Shown here: one piece after another, positions 1 to 12,581 of the stretch
Layout: each line of letters begins with the position of its first letter
How positions within the stretch are numbered: the first letter of the stretch is position 1
Source: Mytilus californianus
Lineage: Eukaryota; Mollusca; Bivalvia; Mytilida; Mytilidae
DNA length: 64,000 bases
Direction: 5' to 3'
NCBI RefSeq assembly: GCF_021869535.1
Contig: NW_026262690.1
Span: forward strand, 67,945,995 to 68,009,994
Position numbers and translations under genes: made by a program
Notes under the pieces: model-generated
What the model was told of the DNA's origin: nothing
The model's input: the letters and a program-made list of their open reading frames with translations, nothing else
Databases searched by the model: none

Positions 1-3000
1 CAATTCATTTAAGACGGGATCAATTTGTAAAGTCAGCGTCAAGTTTCACAGTCAAGGAGGGCTGATTTTTAAAAGCCTGCTCGGGTCAACAAAAGGGGTT
101 GTAATTACGGTTTTTACCCTTGCATTCTAAACTTTATTGTACTTGTCTGTCTATATTCATTTTGGTTATCTATTCAGATGCTTTTCAGTAATCTTGTTAT
201 ACCCAGTGACCCTCCAATGAGCAATGAATCAAATCTGATCAAATGTGTTCTTAAATACAGATCCAGTTTAAAACCTAACCTTAAACAGTTATTCGATGCT
301 CAAAGGGTGCATGTGATATACAATTATTGACGTCATTCTATTGTTTTTAGATTAGATGTTTAATTTGATATTGTTGTTGTTTGTTTATTTCTTGTTAAAG
401 TACATGTACAAGTAATTATATTAATTGATTAATGTCTTGTTAGAAAACACCTTTGTTTTGACAGAAATGCTTTATAAATTTTGTAATTTTTATTTTCAAA
501 CTTATGCTGGTACATTTTCATATACTGGTAGTATAAAAACACTTAGGTTTAAAATGGGTTGATGTTAATCATGTTAATAACATCTTAACTAATAAAAGAT
601 TATAGTTAGATGTTAGTAACTGCAATTTGGAAATTCAATTTTGGTTTCAGTTTATAAAGGTATTAAATTAGCTATTATCAAAACTTTTAGAATGTTTCTT
701 ATAATAAATTGGTCCTTTATTTCTTCTTATACAGAAAAATCATTTACAGGAAGTTACTTTTTAGATTCTTAGAAATATAAGTTCAGGTTTTTATTTTAAA
801 TACTAAAAATATAATTACTTTTTGCGATACAATGTATTATGTTAATGATATGGTCTATGGCTGATTAATTGTTTTTGGTATGAATAAGTGTTTAGTATGC
901 AAAAATGTACAGGATTGACCACAAAATAATCTGATTCCTGGACAGTTGACATATTTAGCATTGTTATGTATAAAAACTTGACATTCCTGATATGCTCTGT
1001 AGGTAGGAAGGGAAAACATTGTTCTTTATTTATATATGATCATGCACAACACATTATAAAATGTTGAATAGATTTTTAGAAAATGCAAGTCAAGGTTGTC
1101 ATTTGCATATAATTGGTGAAAAATTATAAAGTAATTTTTAATTTAAAAAAAATAATCCAATGTACATTGTATAAACAGGATCTTCAGTCTGGTTCCCTGT
1201 TAGTACATTTTGTAATTTAACAAATGAACAGGATTTGCAGTATGAATCCCTAGATTAGTTTTTGGCACATTTATGCTTGCAGTGAACTGAGTTAAGCAAA
1301 TTGGAAAATGATATTTATATGCATACATGTTCAGTAAATCACAATATTGCCATAGAAATTGAGTGTTTGATCTGTCAGCATCTAAATTTATGTGTCTGTT
1401 GTTCTGTAAATTTGATGAACAAAATATAAATGAAGTAATAGAGATCCACCCATACTTTAAATACACCTACACTGTCTGTTTTTATACACACCCTTAATCA
1501 AGTGCAGTTCATCAACGCAGATGCACTTTAATGGTTATAGGTTATTATCGTGTTAACCGCATATGGGTGTCATAAATGATAAATGTTATCAAATCTTAAA
1601 TTTCATATTTTTGTAAACATCTTAATGGGTACATATGCTATATTTACTGTCAGTTTTTATAGTTTTTTTTTTGTGTTGCAAATTATATTTTGCAGGTGGT
1701 ACAACAAATTGAATTTTATATCATAATGAGATGGATGATTTTGCCAAATTAATGTGTAATTGTACCATATGAAATAGTGCATTGAATTACTTGGGTCATA
1801 ATAACTGAATATTTTGCAATGTGTCAAATTATGCTTTGTATATTAGATATTTTATTAATTATTTATGTATTTATTCATGTACATGTATTCAGTTCGAGTT
1901 TTAATTATTGCTTAAACGTTGTTATTTTTATGAGGTTTTAAGATGGTGTGGTTTATGATTTTTGTTCCTTTAAAAAGATCCTATGAATATACAAGATGTA
2001 TCTTAGCACTTCTGTAAACTGTTCTGACAGTATGCATGAATTAATAATGAACCAAGCACAAACATTGGAACTTTGAACCAACCATTACATAATATACATA
2101 CATATTTGTGTTCTTCCCAGTATTTGAAAAAGCAACATGGGATTTGAAATATCACTGTGTCCCGAAAATACAGTCACAAAATTAACCTTGATAACAGTAA
2201 GGTGCTGCATGTTGCTATAAGGCCATGATGAGAACAATTCATAATCATGCAGGGCATACAAACACAGAATTAAGATGAAGAATAAATCCCAAAAAATAAT
2301 CAATGAAACAAAAATAGGCAAAAGCAGCCACAAAGAATGAGAAACATCAGCACCATCTCTAGTTTGCCCAATCAGTTTAAAACTTACAAAGTATTCAGTT
2401 TATATTCTGTTTAATGTAACAGTCAAGGCCAAGATCTAACTGTATTTTTTTATGATCTTTTTATGAAAACTAACTTTTGTATGTAATTGGGCTGCTACAT
2501 TTATGTAAGAAATTCTAAAATAAGTCAAAAGAGGCACAAAGCTTGTGTTTGTGTCGTGATGTCATAAGTGATTGTATTGGGGTCTTTGGTTTTCACAAAA
2601 TCAAAATTATCATGCTAAAATGGAAAAAACATGTTTTCAAATTATTGGAAACAGATAGAAAGTATGTATGAATTTGAGAATTATAATGTTGCAGTGAATA
2701 TTTGTACTTCTTTTTGTTGCAGTTTCTTTGAAAAACCACTTCTTTGGACAACCAGTAGGGTGTTTTTCAAGTACGAGTTAAGGCTGCTAGGTGAACTTTA
2801 TATTTGTACTTCTGCTTGCATTATAATGTAACTCCTCTTCTGCTTCAGATTTTGATAACTTATATTTAACGATGATTAAAGTGTTTGTTTTTGTTTCCTA
2901 CAGTGGATTTGATCTTTTTAAACTGAAGTTAATCAGAATAAGGTGGCTTTATTTTTGTCTACTGGAAAGTCTCCAAACACCTGATGTAGTTGATTGTGAA

Positions 3001-4289
3001 ACTTAAGAAAATATTACATCAAAACCTAATCCTGCGATAAAATATACTTGAAATGAGATGTAAAGGAGATTGTTTCGACCTTTTTCTATAAATACATTAA
3101 GGCCTGTTCATATTTTCGAATCACTGTGTTTGTGTTGATAAAAGAAGCTTTTTCTGTATCAAACTGGGAAGAATCTGGCAAGAGATGAAAATGAACAGTT
3201 TCTAACATGTCAGTTTACAATGGGTTAACCAAATACTAAATAGATAAATTGTGTAAATATTTGGGCTTTTCATGTGTTGCTATAATTGAGTTACAAAATA
3301 TTATAATAGGAGATATGAGGTTGATATTGAGGAGAAAGCAGTTCCCACAGTAAATGACATAAAAAATGTACACAAAATTCAACACAGAACTGAATAGAAA
3401 CTTATGAAACCCAGAGGAATTTGTATTTTATTAGATTCTTTTCTTTTTTTTTTTTTTTTTTACCTAAAATAGACTTTCTTTTCCCCATATTTCAAAGGTA
3501 ATACAGCTTTTTACTGAAACTTTTATTCTACTTATCAAAACAATATCATAATTTGGAAAGGGGTTCAAAATTCTGTCCAAGCAAATTCAATGCGAATTAT
3601 TAAATCAGACATTTGATATACCGGTAGAATAAAGTGAAGTTTTGACCTGAACTGTTTATTTTTGTGTAGAAGTGTAGTGATTTCAATGTAATAACAATGA
3701 TGTTTAAACGTACAAGAATAAATTTGACCCATTGGTACAATTTCACTGTTGATCGATGCATTATAAGATACGTGAAATGATAAATCAAAGTTTGTTTGAA
3801 GGTTTCGTCATTTTATAGATATTTATACATGTAATTGTACAACTAGTTTTTACTCTATATTTATATCGACCCAATAAGTAATATGTTAGTTCAAGGTAAT
3901 GATTAATGGAACGTTACACAATTTCCTTTGTAACACCTGTTTTCTAATCGTTTAGTATCTTTATAGCACCTGTTTTACATGTTCATAATAATATATTATG
4001 CTATACTTCTTCAGCCTCATAATGAATTAGTTGCAAGGTTGGCAGGTAAAAGTTCTCCATCTGTGTTACAAGCAGTCATGCAAATATAATGTATATACTA
4101 GTACTTAAGATTCATTGATATTCTTTAGCTACTTATTTTCATTGATTTTTTGTGTACCGGCATTAAATGTATTGGCTGCACACATACATCTATGGAATAA
4201 GCAAACCTCAAATGTCAGTACTCTGTTAGTATTTCAGCTTTGGTGAAAAAATTCCGACCAAATCATTAACTTTTTGTTTTCTCTTTCAG
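1..4289 (+). other. YAP1: YAP1 intron (3' part), no gene seen
   Basis: AT-rich, with no splice-bounded reading frame resembling the TEAD-binding domain or the missing half of WW1. A poly-T tract lies at about 3443-3460. I saw no copy of the repeat families found further right. Short open frames here have no recognisable features. Confidence 0.7.
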
Positions 4290-4522
4290 TCATATTTTAC
4301 AGACAACAACATGGATAGACCCAAGAAAAACAATTAATCAGCAGCCAAACCTGAATGGCCTTCAGAGTGCCCCACCTCCCCCACCACAACACTCCCCAAA
4401 CGTCTCACTACAGAATATAGGGCCCCTTCCACCAGGCTGGGAACAAGCTTTTACACCTGAAGGGGAAATGTATTACATCAACCACATGGAACGGAATACA
4501 AGTTGGATGGATCCTAGATTAA
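4290..4522 (+). CDS. YAP1: YAP1 exon: end of WW1 and all of WW2
   Basis: Acceptor ctctttcag, donor gtaact. The first base completes a codon begun upstream. It encodes the second half of WW1, a proline-rich linker and the whole of WW2, beginning PLPPGWEQAF and ending SWMDPRL. WW1 is therefore split by an intron just before its HILQTTTW strand. Confidence 0.95.
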
Positions 4523-7500
4523 GTAACTACATTTTAATTGATAATAGAATTATGCATGGTTGTTATTAAGATGGGTGTAGTAAAGTTTCACATTGAAATG
4601 ATTAAGTAAATTTGGATATTCTTCTTTCAGGCAGTAGTTATTTTTATTGAATTCTTATATAATCAAAAACAATCTGAAATTCATATTTCTCAGTGATTTG
4701 TCAAGATAAAAGTGTAAACTAAGATTTCTAAAACCCTGGAATGGAATCTGATGCTTCAAATTAATAAAAAAAAAATATATTAAAATTAGTCATTTGGAAT
4801 TCTAATCTGATGCAAATATTTGTTAAAATATCAGTTTTCTTAGTTTTCATGTATTGTTACAATATTATTATAATTCCTACATGTCTAACAGTGTAGAAAA
4901 ATTTACACTCTAAAAGCACTACAGATAACAATACATTCAGCATTTAATATATTAAAGAAAGAAAACAAAACTAAAGGTTTAAAAATAAATGTTCAATTTT
5001 GTCACAACTTGTTTGATTGTTAAGTGCTAAATGCTTCATCAGTCATTATGTTTTTGTCTCCCCTGGATTATGTCATTGAAAGATAACTTTTCTTTTTAGT
5101 TCTTACAACAGCTCAGAGAATGCAAGATGTTAGATTACAACCACCACCACAAATATCAGCACAACCAAAATACAGTCCCACAATACAAATGACACAGTTA
5201 CAAGCTGAAAAAGAAAAGCTGCGAAAAAGGCAGGAAGAAATAGATCGCCAGGTACAATCAACTTATAATTGGTTTACAATGTGTATATAATTTACACCAA
5301 TATACTTTATGATTATTTTTATCAAACAAGTGATAGTCATTTCAAACATAATATAATAGTTTAGATAAAAAGCAACTGAATTCATATTGCATTGATTCAA
5401 ATGAGTATGGCCACGATGGCCTTAAATTCACCCTTAATCAAACTATGTAATACCATATGTAAAAATCCATATTTACGATCTCAAATATGTAAATTTAAAT
5501 ACTCTACACACTTTTGTTGTCGGCTGTTTGTTTTAACAATGTTGACAGCTTCAAAAGTTTTCATCAGAATGCACAATTGTGAGGTCATAATGGCATCACA
5601 ATTGTTCTAATGCATCAGAGCTTGTTGAATTTGTATTTGTTATTTATTTTACATATTTTGTTATCAAATTTTTATTTATTACTAAAGTTAAATTTCCTAG
5701 AATTTTAGGACCAATACAGACTGGACCCATAGGGAACCTACTCCTTTAGTTCTATTCTCATGCAAAAATTTATAAAAGTCACATTATTTAAATTCATATT
5801 TAAGTCATCTTTAGACGATTCACAAATGTAGGCATTAACTGTATTTACATTAGTCAAAGCAGTTTGTGATCCATTGTTTAAAACTCAAAAGTGAATTACT
5901 ATTAGTATTCACTTAGTATGAAATACCATTATTGAAATTAGTTTGACATATTTCTGAGTCAGAAATTTTATTTATATTTTTAGATGATTCAGTTATAATC
6001 ATTGATTGTTTTAAGATGTCAGTGTTGCTGGATTAATAGCAGTTTAAATGCTTTTACTTCACAGTTTAAATGCGTTACTTGTTGTGAGAAAGAAAGCAGT
6101 GTCTATATAGCTGTCATTTTCTACTCACATTGCAGATTTGTAGACACAAGATTTATATCTGTCAATTAACTACTCTGTTACTCTCCAAATATTTTAAATA
6201 ATTTGTTGACTTTACTCATTTAAAGAAAAATAAATTTACAAACTATCAAGTCAATATTTCAACATTTCTTTTATCAAAACAAACAGATAAGATTATAACA
6301 TTTCTGGTGATTTGTTATGTGCATCTGTTTTTTTTCCATTTCTATGTTGCATCATTTGTATTGTAATAAAAAAGACAAGATCACAAACACAACAAATGGA
6401 GAAACAAGGAATGATGACAAGAAACTAGAGATTTTGAAGGCTTTATTTGATTTAAACTGATAAAAAATTGATTTTAAACATAGCTTAGCAACTTTCATTA
6501 CACTAACATGTATGTCTTTCTTACTATAGGAGATGCTCCTTAGGGCACGAATGCAGCAATTACAACAAAGTGGGGACAGTAATCTGAAGCAAGATCCATT
6601 ACAGTCCGACCCATTCTTAGGTCAAAACCCCTCGTCTGACCACTCACGACAAGCTAGCACAGACAGCGGTGTTGGTAGGGTCACAGGATTATTTGTTAAT
6701 TTTTTTAATGTAGAAAATAAAGATTTGATAAAGGACAGAAAATTTTGTATTTTTAAATGGTTAATTTATTATGTTCTCAAACTAAAAAAAATTATTGAAT
6801 TTATTTCAAATTCCTTGAATACACAATTAGTGGTAATTTTTCTTATTTTCATTTGTTTGAATGGCACAAATATGAAGGTATGAAACCTTGAGAAATGATA
6901 TCATCAAAAAATCTTCGCTGATTTTACATATATCATAAAATTACTATCAAAATAACATGAAATGCCATGCACATAAATAAAAATTGATACTATATTTGAA
7001 GTAGCTTAATATAGCAATTTAACTGTTTTTAAAGGATAGCGACATTGTATTGGCTGCTCATCTTTTACTTGGAACTAAAAGTAACACTTGTATATACGGG
7101 AAAATGTGTTCATTTAATGTGTAGTAAATCTACATTGGATTGACTCACTGACCAAACAAAACCATGTGGTTTGTAGGAATGAACTGTAGAGATGTAGTTA
7201 TACAGCTTGTATTATACTAATTCATATCTAGATTGAATGCCTATATAAATAAGACAACACATCATATTTGAAAATGAATAAAAGGAGATATGGAGTAAAT
7301 AACAAGGAGACAGCAACCTAACAACAGACATATGGACGTTACCATGCTGTCACATATAATTTAGACAAAATTTGCAGTTTTTTTTGCCCATTGAATCAAA
7401 AGGATACATGCAAGACTTGAAAATGTCAAAGAAAAAAACAAATAAAAGTGGTATATTTTTATATTGAAGGTGGAATGGGCACAGGGAACAGCTATAGCTT

Positions 7501-10500
7501 ACCCAGAACTCCTGAAGATTTCCTGAGTAACGTTGATGAAATGGACTCATCAGACTCAAGTATGAGCATTGTAGTTTTATCAGAAGTTTCAATTGTTGCT
7601 TGTATGGTGTTATCAAATATCTACTGATTACATAAAGACATGGATATTTTAATGTTTAAATCAGTACGATCCTGCATGTCTGTCCTTGTGTCCTTCCTAC
7701 ACAGAAACACATGGATATTTTAATGTTTAAATCAGTACGTTCCTGCATGCCTGTCCTTGTGTCCTTCCTACACAGAAACACATGGATATTTTAATGTTTA
7801 AATCAGTACGATCCTGCATGCCTGTCCTTGTGTCCTTCCTACACAGAAACACATGGATATATTAATGTTTAAATCAGTACGATCCTGCATGCCTGTCCTT
7901 GTGTCCTTCCTACACAGAAACAACAAGTTTTGAGATTCATTAAAATCGCAGTGTATAGGTCCTTTTGACAACTTTTATTCAAACTTTAAATGGTATCCAT
8001 GATATCACTGATGCAAATACCAGTCGACTGATTACGAATATAGAGGAAAATCATAATTAACTTTAAAAAACAATAGTGGATTCACATTAGAATGTTAGAC
8101 AATTCAAACTTGGTGTTTTGATATAATGAATTCATTTTAAACTTTTGAACAGGCCACAGATTTAATGATTTTGGAGGAATGGACATTGGAAGCCTAAGTA
8201 CAGATGATACCAGCAACATGGATAGTGATAATTTAGTGCCAAGTTTACAGGTATATTTTATATAATTCATATCAAGGATAACGAGAATCACCAAAAATAT
8301 TAGACAGTTCAACAGACCACATCAACCACCAATGGTAGCAATATATAGTTTAGGAGTTTGGTTTCACATTTTAGCCATGGTGAATTTTTTAAATATAAAA
8401 GTTATTGTGAAATTGAATTGATTTTTAGTTAGCTGAAGAATAATATAGCCTTCAAAGTGGATTTATATGAACATGATGATTATTTTTTGCATGTTTTGTA
8501 GGCCATTTTCTGTTTGACAGTCCATATTTTCACATCTGTACCGCCCATAGATCAAGAAATTATTGTAGTGTTTTTCAACAAATATTTGACGCTTGAACTT
8601 TTAAATTCAATTTTATGGAAAAATAAGGTGAAATTCATATGATGGTTTTTTTTTTGGACCTTTTAAGAGATAAATGTCAATTGTTTCAGAAAAGGTATCA
8701 TTCTAATGGATTGAAAATCTACTTTGGACCAAATGTTGGGGACTCTTTTTTATACAACCGCAAAAAAAATTTTGTGGTCGTATATTGGTATGACGTTGTC
8801 GTCGTCGTCCGAAGACACATTAGTTTTCGCACACTAACTTTAGTTTAAGCGAATGGATCTCAATGAAATTTTACCATAAGGTTCAATACCACAAAAGGAA
8901 GGTGGGGATTGATTTTGGGGGTTATGGTACCCACAGTTAAGGAATTAAGGGCCAAAAAGGGGCCAAAAATAAGCATTTTTGTAACTTCCAGACATAACTT
9001 GTATGTAAGTGTATGGATCTCTCTGACATTGTACCACAAGGTTCCATATCACAAAGGGAATGCTGGGATTGATTTTGGGGGTAATTGCCTCCAAATTTGA
9101 GGAATTAGGGGCCAAAAAGGGGCAAAAAACAACCATTTTTCTAGTTTCATGACAATAACTTGTGTGTAAGTGTATGGATCTCTCTGACATTGTATCACAA
9201 GGTTCCATATCACAAAGGGAATGCTGGGATTGATTTTGGGGGTAATTGCCTCCAAATTTTAGGGATTAGGGCCCAAAAAAGGGGCAAAAAACAAGCATTT
9301 TTCTAGTTTCATGACAATAACTTGTGTGTAAGTGTATGGATCTTTCTGAAATTGTACTACAAGGTTCCATATCACAAAGGGAAAGCTGGGTTTGAGTTTG
9401 GGGGTAATTGCCCTAAACGTTTAGGAATTTGGGGCCAAAAAGGGGCCAAAAAACAAGCATTTTTCTAGTTTCCAGACAATAACTTGTGTTCAAGTGTATG
9501 GATCTCTCTGAAATTGTACTGCAAGGTACCATACCACAAAGGGAAAGCTGGGATTGAGTTTGGGGGTGATGAATCATAAGGGGGTTCAAAAAATTGGGGG
9601 GGATTTTTTTTCCTTTTTTTTCTTTAAAATTTTCCATTTTAAATTGATTATTTCTGATTTATATATAAAAGCAAATAATAATGATATGGTTTGAATAGGC
9701 AAATTAAAAATTTTTAAGTTCTTAGACCACTTTCATTCTGTGTGAGAAACCTATGCTGTGTCAAATATTTAATTACAATCCAAATTCAGTGCTGTATCAA
9801 GCTTGAATGTTGTGTCCATACTTGCCCCAACTGTTCAGGGTTCCACCTCTGCGGTCGTATCAAGCTGTGCCCCAGCGGAGCATTTTTTTTACATTTTTAC
9901 CCCCCTTTTTGCTATATTTTGTATCAAATAAATGCAGATTGTTGCCATGGTTTCACCAAAAAGAGATTATTTTTCACCATTTTAACTATTGGAAATCAAA
10001 TCTATGGAAGATGCTGTTTCCATACATATGCACATTCATAATACAAACATTAAGCCTGATTTGTTAGAAAGCAAGGGAAAGAGGGTGGTTATAAATTATG
10101 AGTTAATTTTAAGTTTTTTTCCTAACTGTGTATTGCTACCAATCCTCAGATTCTTCAAAAAATACATGTACAAACAAAAACAACAGGTAACACATGGTCC
10201 ACAGTGTTCTTCCCAGGATTTTAGGATAGCACCAGGGTAACGCGTGTGGACAGCTTGGTGAAATGATTCATACTATCAGTTGCGTCGCGTTGCGTTGCTT
10301 AGCTATATTTCTAGTCACTGTAGTTTTTATGTGTCTTGTTTTGTTTTAATACTGTGGTACTGTATTATGCAGACATTGAGTCAGAAAATTATTGGTAAAA
10401 AAGAAGTAAATCAAAAAACAGTTTGTTTACTTTAATATCTTTTTTAAATAAATAAAACATTATTCATTACAAAATATTCATCTAAATTTAAAGTAATTAA

Positions 10501-12581
10501 ATCTTTTTTAAAATCCATGATCAATAAAAATAAAATATCATTCAAAAGAGAACAAAAATGTTCAATTTAAAAAACTTTCTAGTTACTAGAAAGAAAGTTG
10601 TTGTATGTTTAAGGATTCCTGTCATAAGGAGATATAAAATTAACAAGAACAAATATTGTTTTATTATTTGAACCAGTATCAATCTTAAATTTAAATAAAA
10701 AGAAATTTTTCATAAATTTTTAAACATTTTGCCATAGATTTCATGTTAATATTAACCTTTCTTGTCTTTGGTGATAATCAAACAAAGATACAGACTTAAT
10801 ACTGCACTCAAATCTAAATATTTATTCGTCATGATCCATTTATACAGAATTCCTAAATCTATAAATTTATCTTAATAAGTAACCATATTCAATGACAACA
10901 ACAAAGTCTCCCAATTTTTCCCGCCTTAATGACAGGAAGTAGATATAAATAGATTTAACATGTGCTTATGGATAAAATTTGCAAGATTACTTCTGTTATT
11001 CATTAATTATGGATATAGATATCCAGTTAGAAGGTACAGTCATGCATTTTATTTATAAAATAGAATAGATTGCAATTAATTGTAAATATACTTGAATATG
11101 CTACGTGAACTAACTGGGTCATGTGATATGTACAGATGATTTACTTGTTGACAGATACTATAGTTTGAAACCCGACTATCATGCAATAACTATGTCCTAA
11201 TTAAAATTAATTTGGCCATGGTTTAATCAGAGACATATAATACTATAATATAAGAATTGAGAAATGTATCCTTAATCAGCCAACTTTATTATGTACAAAA
11301 AATGTACCGGCTTGTTTACAACTATCGGGTCAATACTGTTTGTGTACAAAGTATATGCCGACTTGTCACAGGTCAGCGCTTGGGTGGTGAGTGGAGCCAT
11401 AAAATAGTTATCTGTGACCATAAAGTTATGATCTCTTAATTAAAACACAAAAGAATTATGTAACAAGTGTTAATTACATCGATTAAATCCAATCAACAAG
11501 GTTAACCTCATAAGGTAAATCGATCACGTGGTGTAAACAATCTGTGTTGAACTGGTTTGAACTGGTCAAATTTCACCTGGAATTTTATACCGCACGGAAA
11601 AGATTTAACAAGTCGTTTAAAACTTTACCTATTTACGATTTTTTTACTGAAAATTTTAGCACCACGGACAAAAATTATACATCGCGGTAAGACCGATAGC
11701 ACCACGCTCAGAAATTATACATCGCGGGCCCGCGGTCCTTTAAGGGCCTGGGGAGAACACTGGTCCAGATAGTCAGACTTGGTACAGGCACAAAATGTGG
11801 TGGAGTTAAACCAGTTTTATGTGTTGCAATAAAAAAACCTGCTCATTTCAGCTTCTGTATATCAGCATGAAAGAAATAGATATTGAAAAACTGTTAAATA
11901 GAAAATGATAAATAAAAGTACATGTATATGTAGAAAAATTTTAACAGATACAGTAAATATGCATAAAAGGAGATTATGGTAAAGGTCAATGAGACAACCA
12001 GACAAGGTCATTGTAATATTGTCTCATTGATGAAAAAAGACTTTAAAAAAAAAGAGTTGAGGCAAGATAATTCCACAGAGAAAACCATATAATTGACAGT
12101 AATGCTACATTTTGAATTAACACAGAGGAGACAGCAACTAGTGCTGATGATAATGTTGAATAAGGTCATGGACACAACATTGAAATTTTCACACTTATTT
12201 CATGTTTCATTGTGTATGTGCTTAATCTAGCATTTATCCACTAAAAACGCTTTCTTAGATAAATATATTTTAAGTACAAGTGTTGTTAGAACTTGATTTG
12301 AATAATACTTCTGAGAATTTAAAGACTTTTATAATCCATTGAGGTGTTGAAACATAAAGTGAAGCTGATAATTACATAGTACTGCTGAATTAGTTAGATG
12401 ACAGACACTTGTTTGAGTTTTGATGAAATATAATGAACATGATTTTATACTGTTGAAAGTTATTTTCTGAAAAGTAATGTTTGATTTGTTTTTATTCCAG
12501 GAGGACTTATCAGGGGACTTAAATTTAAATGAAATGGACGTATTAAATAAAGATGACAATGGCCTGTTAACATGGTTATGA
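4290..12581 (+). CDS. YAP1: YAP1/Yorkie transcriptional coactivator, 3' half (six exons, 265 aa)
   Basis: Hippo-pathway coactivator that enters the nucleus and binds TEAD/Scalloped factors when not phosphorylated by LATS/Warts. Six exons join in one open frame of 265 residues plus stop. Seen in order: the end of WW1 (TTTWIDPRK, residues 5-13); a complete WW2 (45-77; W50, Y61, Y62, W72, P75); a Gln/Pro linker; a coiled coil rich in E, K, R and Q (about 107-141); SDPFL (154-158); a LATS-type HSRQAS (166-171) followed by TDSG; LPRTPEDFL (187-195) and VDEMD of the activation domain; a final LTWL PDZ-binding motif. Motif order matches YAP; the family has no other likely reading. The TEAD-binding domain and first half of WW1 must lie left of the window. 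All junctions are AG/GT and phases agree. The gene converges on UGGT. Family known; product assignment very secure. Confidence 0.96.
5100..5251 (+). CDS. YAP1: YAP1 exon: Gln/Pro linker and start of coiled coil
   Basis: Acceptor ctttttag, donor gtacaa; phase 1 in, phase 0 out. It encodes a PPPQ-containing linker and then the start of the charged coiled coil (LQAEKEKLRKRQEEIDRQ), as in YAP proteins downstream of WW2. Confidence 0.95.
6530..6674 (+). CDS. YAP1: YAP1 exon: coiled-coil end, LATS site and DSG motif
   Basis: Acceptor ttactatag, donor gtaggg. It encodes EMLLRARMQQLQQ (coiled-coil end), SDPFLGQN, the HSRQAS phosphorylation consensus and TDSGV. The final Gly codon is split by the intron. 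Without splicing the frame would run on only to an intronic stop, so the exon end rests on the donor and on the phase match with the next exon. Confidence 0.94.
7470..7559 (+). CDS. YAP1: YAP1 exon: PRTPEDFL activation-domain block
   Basis: Acceptor tattgaag, donor gtatga. It encodes GMGTGNSYSLPRTPEDFL and then NVDEMDSSD, matching the conserved PRTPxDFLxxVDEMD block of the YAP activation region. Phases agree on both sides. Confidence 0.94.
7638..7921 (+). repeat. 71-bp minisatellite, four copies, in a YAP1 intron
   Basis: Four head-to-tail units starting at 7638, 7709, 7780 and 7851, each 71 bp and nearly identical, differing by a few single-base changes. Each ends in a pyrimidine-rich stretch followed by acacag, which resembles a 3' splice site. 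Confidence 0.93.
8153..8250 (+). CDS. YAP1: YAP1 exon: acidic activation region
   Basis: Acceptor ttttgaacag, donor gtatat. It encodes HRFNDFGGMDIGSLSTDD and on to NLVPSLQ, an acidic stretch matching the part of the YAP activation domain that ends in PSLQ. Confidence 0.93.
8746..9898 (+). mobile_element. Family A element, copy A1 (YAP1 intron)
   Basis: Begins with the family A end hairpin (tatacaaccgca / tgtggtcgtata), then a short GTC repeat, then about five tandem units of roughly 160 bp built on 'ggggccaaaaagggg', 'acaataacttgtgtgtaagt' and 'ggtaccatac', then a 3' block ending 'gcggtcgtatcaagctg' and 'gagcatttt'. No coding capacity. Likely non-autonomous rolling-circle type (inference). 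Confidence 0.8.
10197..11765. mobile_element. Candidate inverted-repeat-bounded element in YAP1 intron
   Basis: Left end agtgttcttcccagg (about 10201-10215) is an imperfect inverted match of the right end cctggggagaacact (about 11747-11761). Sequence near both ends carries 'gatagcacca' and unusually GC-rich patches (cgcgttgcgttgc; cgcgggcccgcgg). No transposase-like frame lies between. It could be a MITE-like or foldback unit, or two fragments of one dispersed repeat in opposite orientation. Confidence 0.4.
11757..11835 (+). repeat. Dispersed repeat fragment H
   Basis: About 60-80 bp containing 'acttggtacaggcacaaaat' and 'gtggtgg', closely matched at 46547-46610 in a UGGT intron. Confidence 0.6.
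12501..12581 (+). CDS. YAP1: YAP1 terminal coding exon with LTWL PDZ-binding motif
   Basis: Acceptor tttttattccag. It encodes 26 residues beginning EDLSGDL and ending GLLTWL, followed by TGA (12579-12581). The LTWL end is the PDZ ligand typical of YAP/TAZ and confirms that this is the true C-terminus. A 4.25-kb repeat-bearing intron separates it from the previous exon. Confidence 0.95.
   Translation, partial: EDLSGDLNLNEMDVLNKDDNGLLTWL

Larger units (their letters stand above)
4523..7469 (+). other. YAP1: Three YAP1 introns, unique AT-rich sequence
   Basis: Introns 4523-5099, 5252-6529 and 6675-7469, interrupted by the exons listed separately. They hold AT-rich sequence without obvious genes. 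A fragment near 7262-7335 (around aggagacagcaacc) resembles the dispersed repeat at 51284-51405. Confidence 0.55.

Noticed and set aside
8909..9637. Recurrent short frames reading like [18 protein letters not shown] in family A copies on both strands
   Set aside because: They are translations of the 160-bp core repeat. Frames are broken differently in each copy and have no start, length or domain in common.
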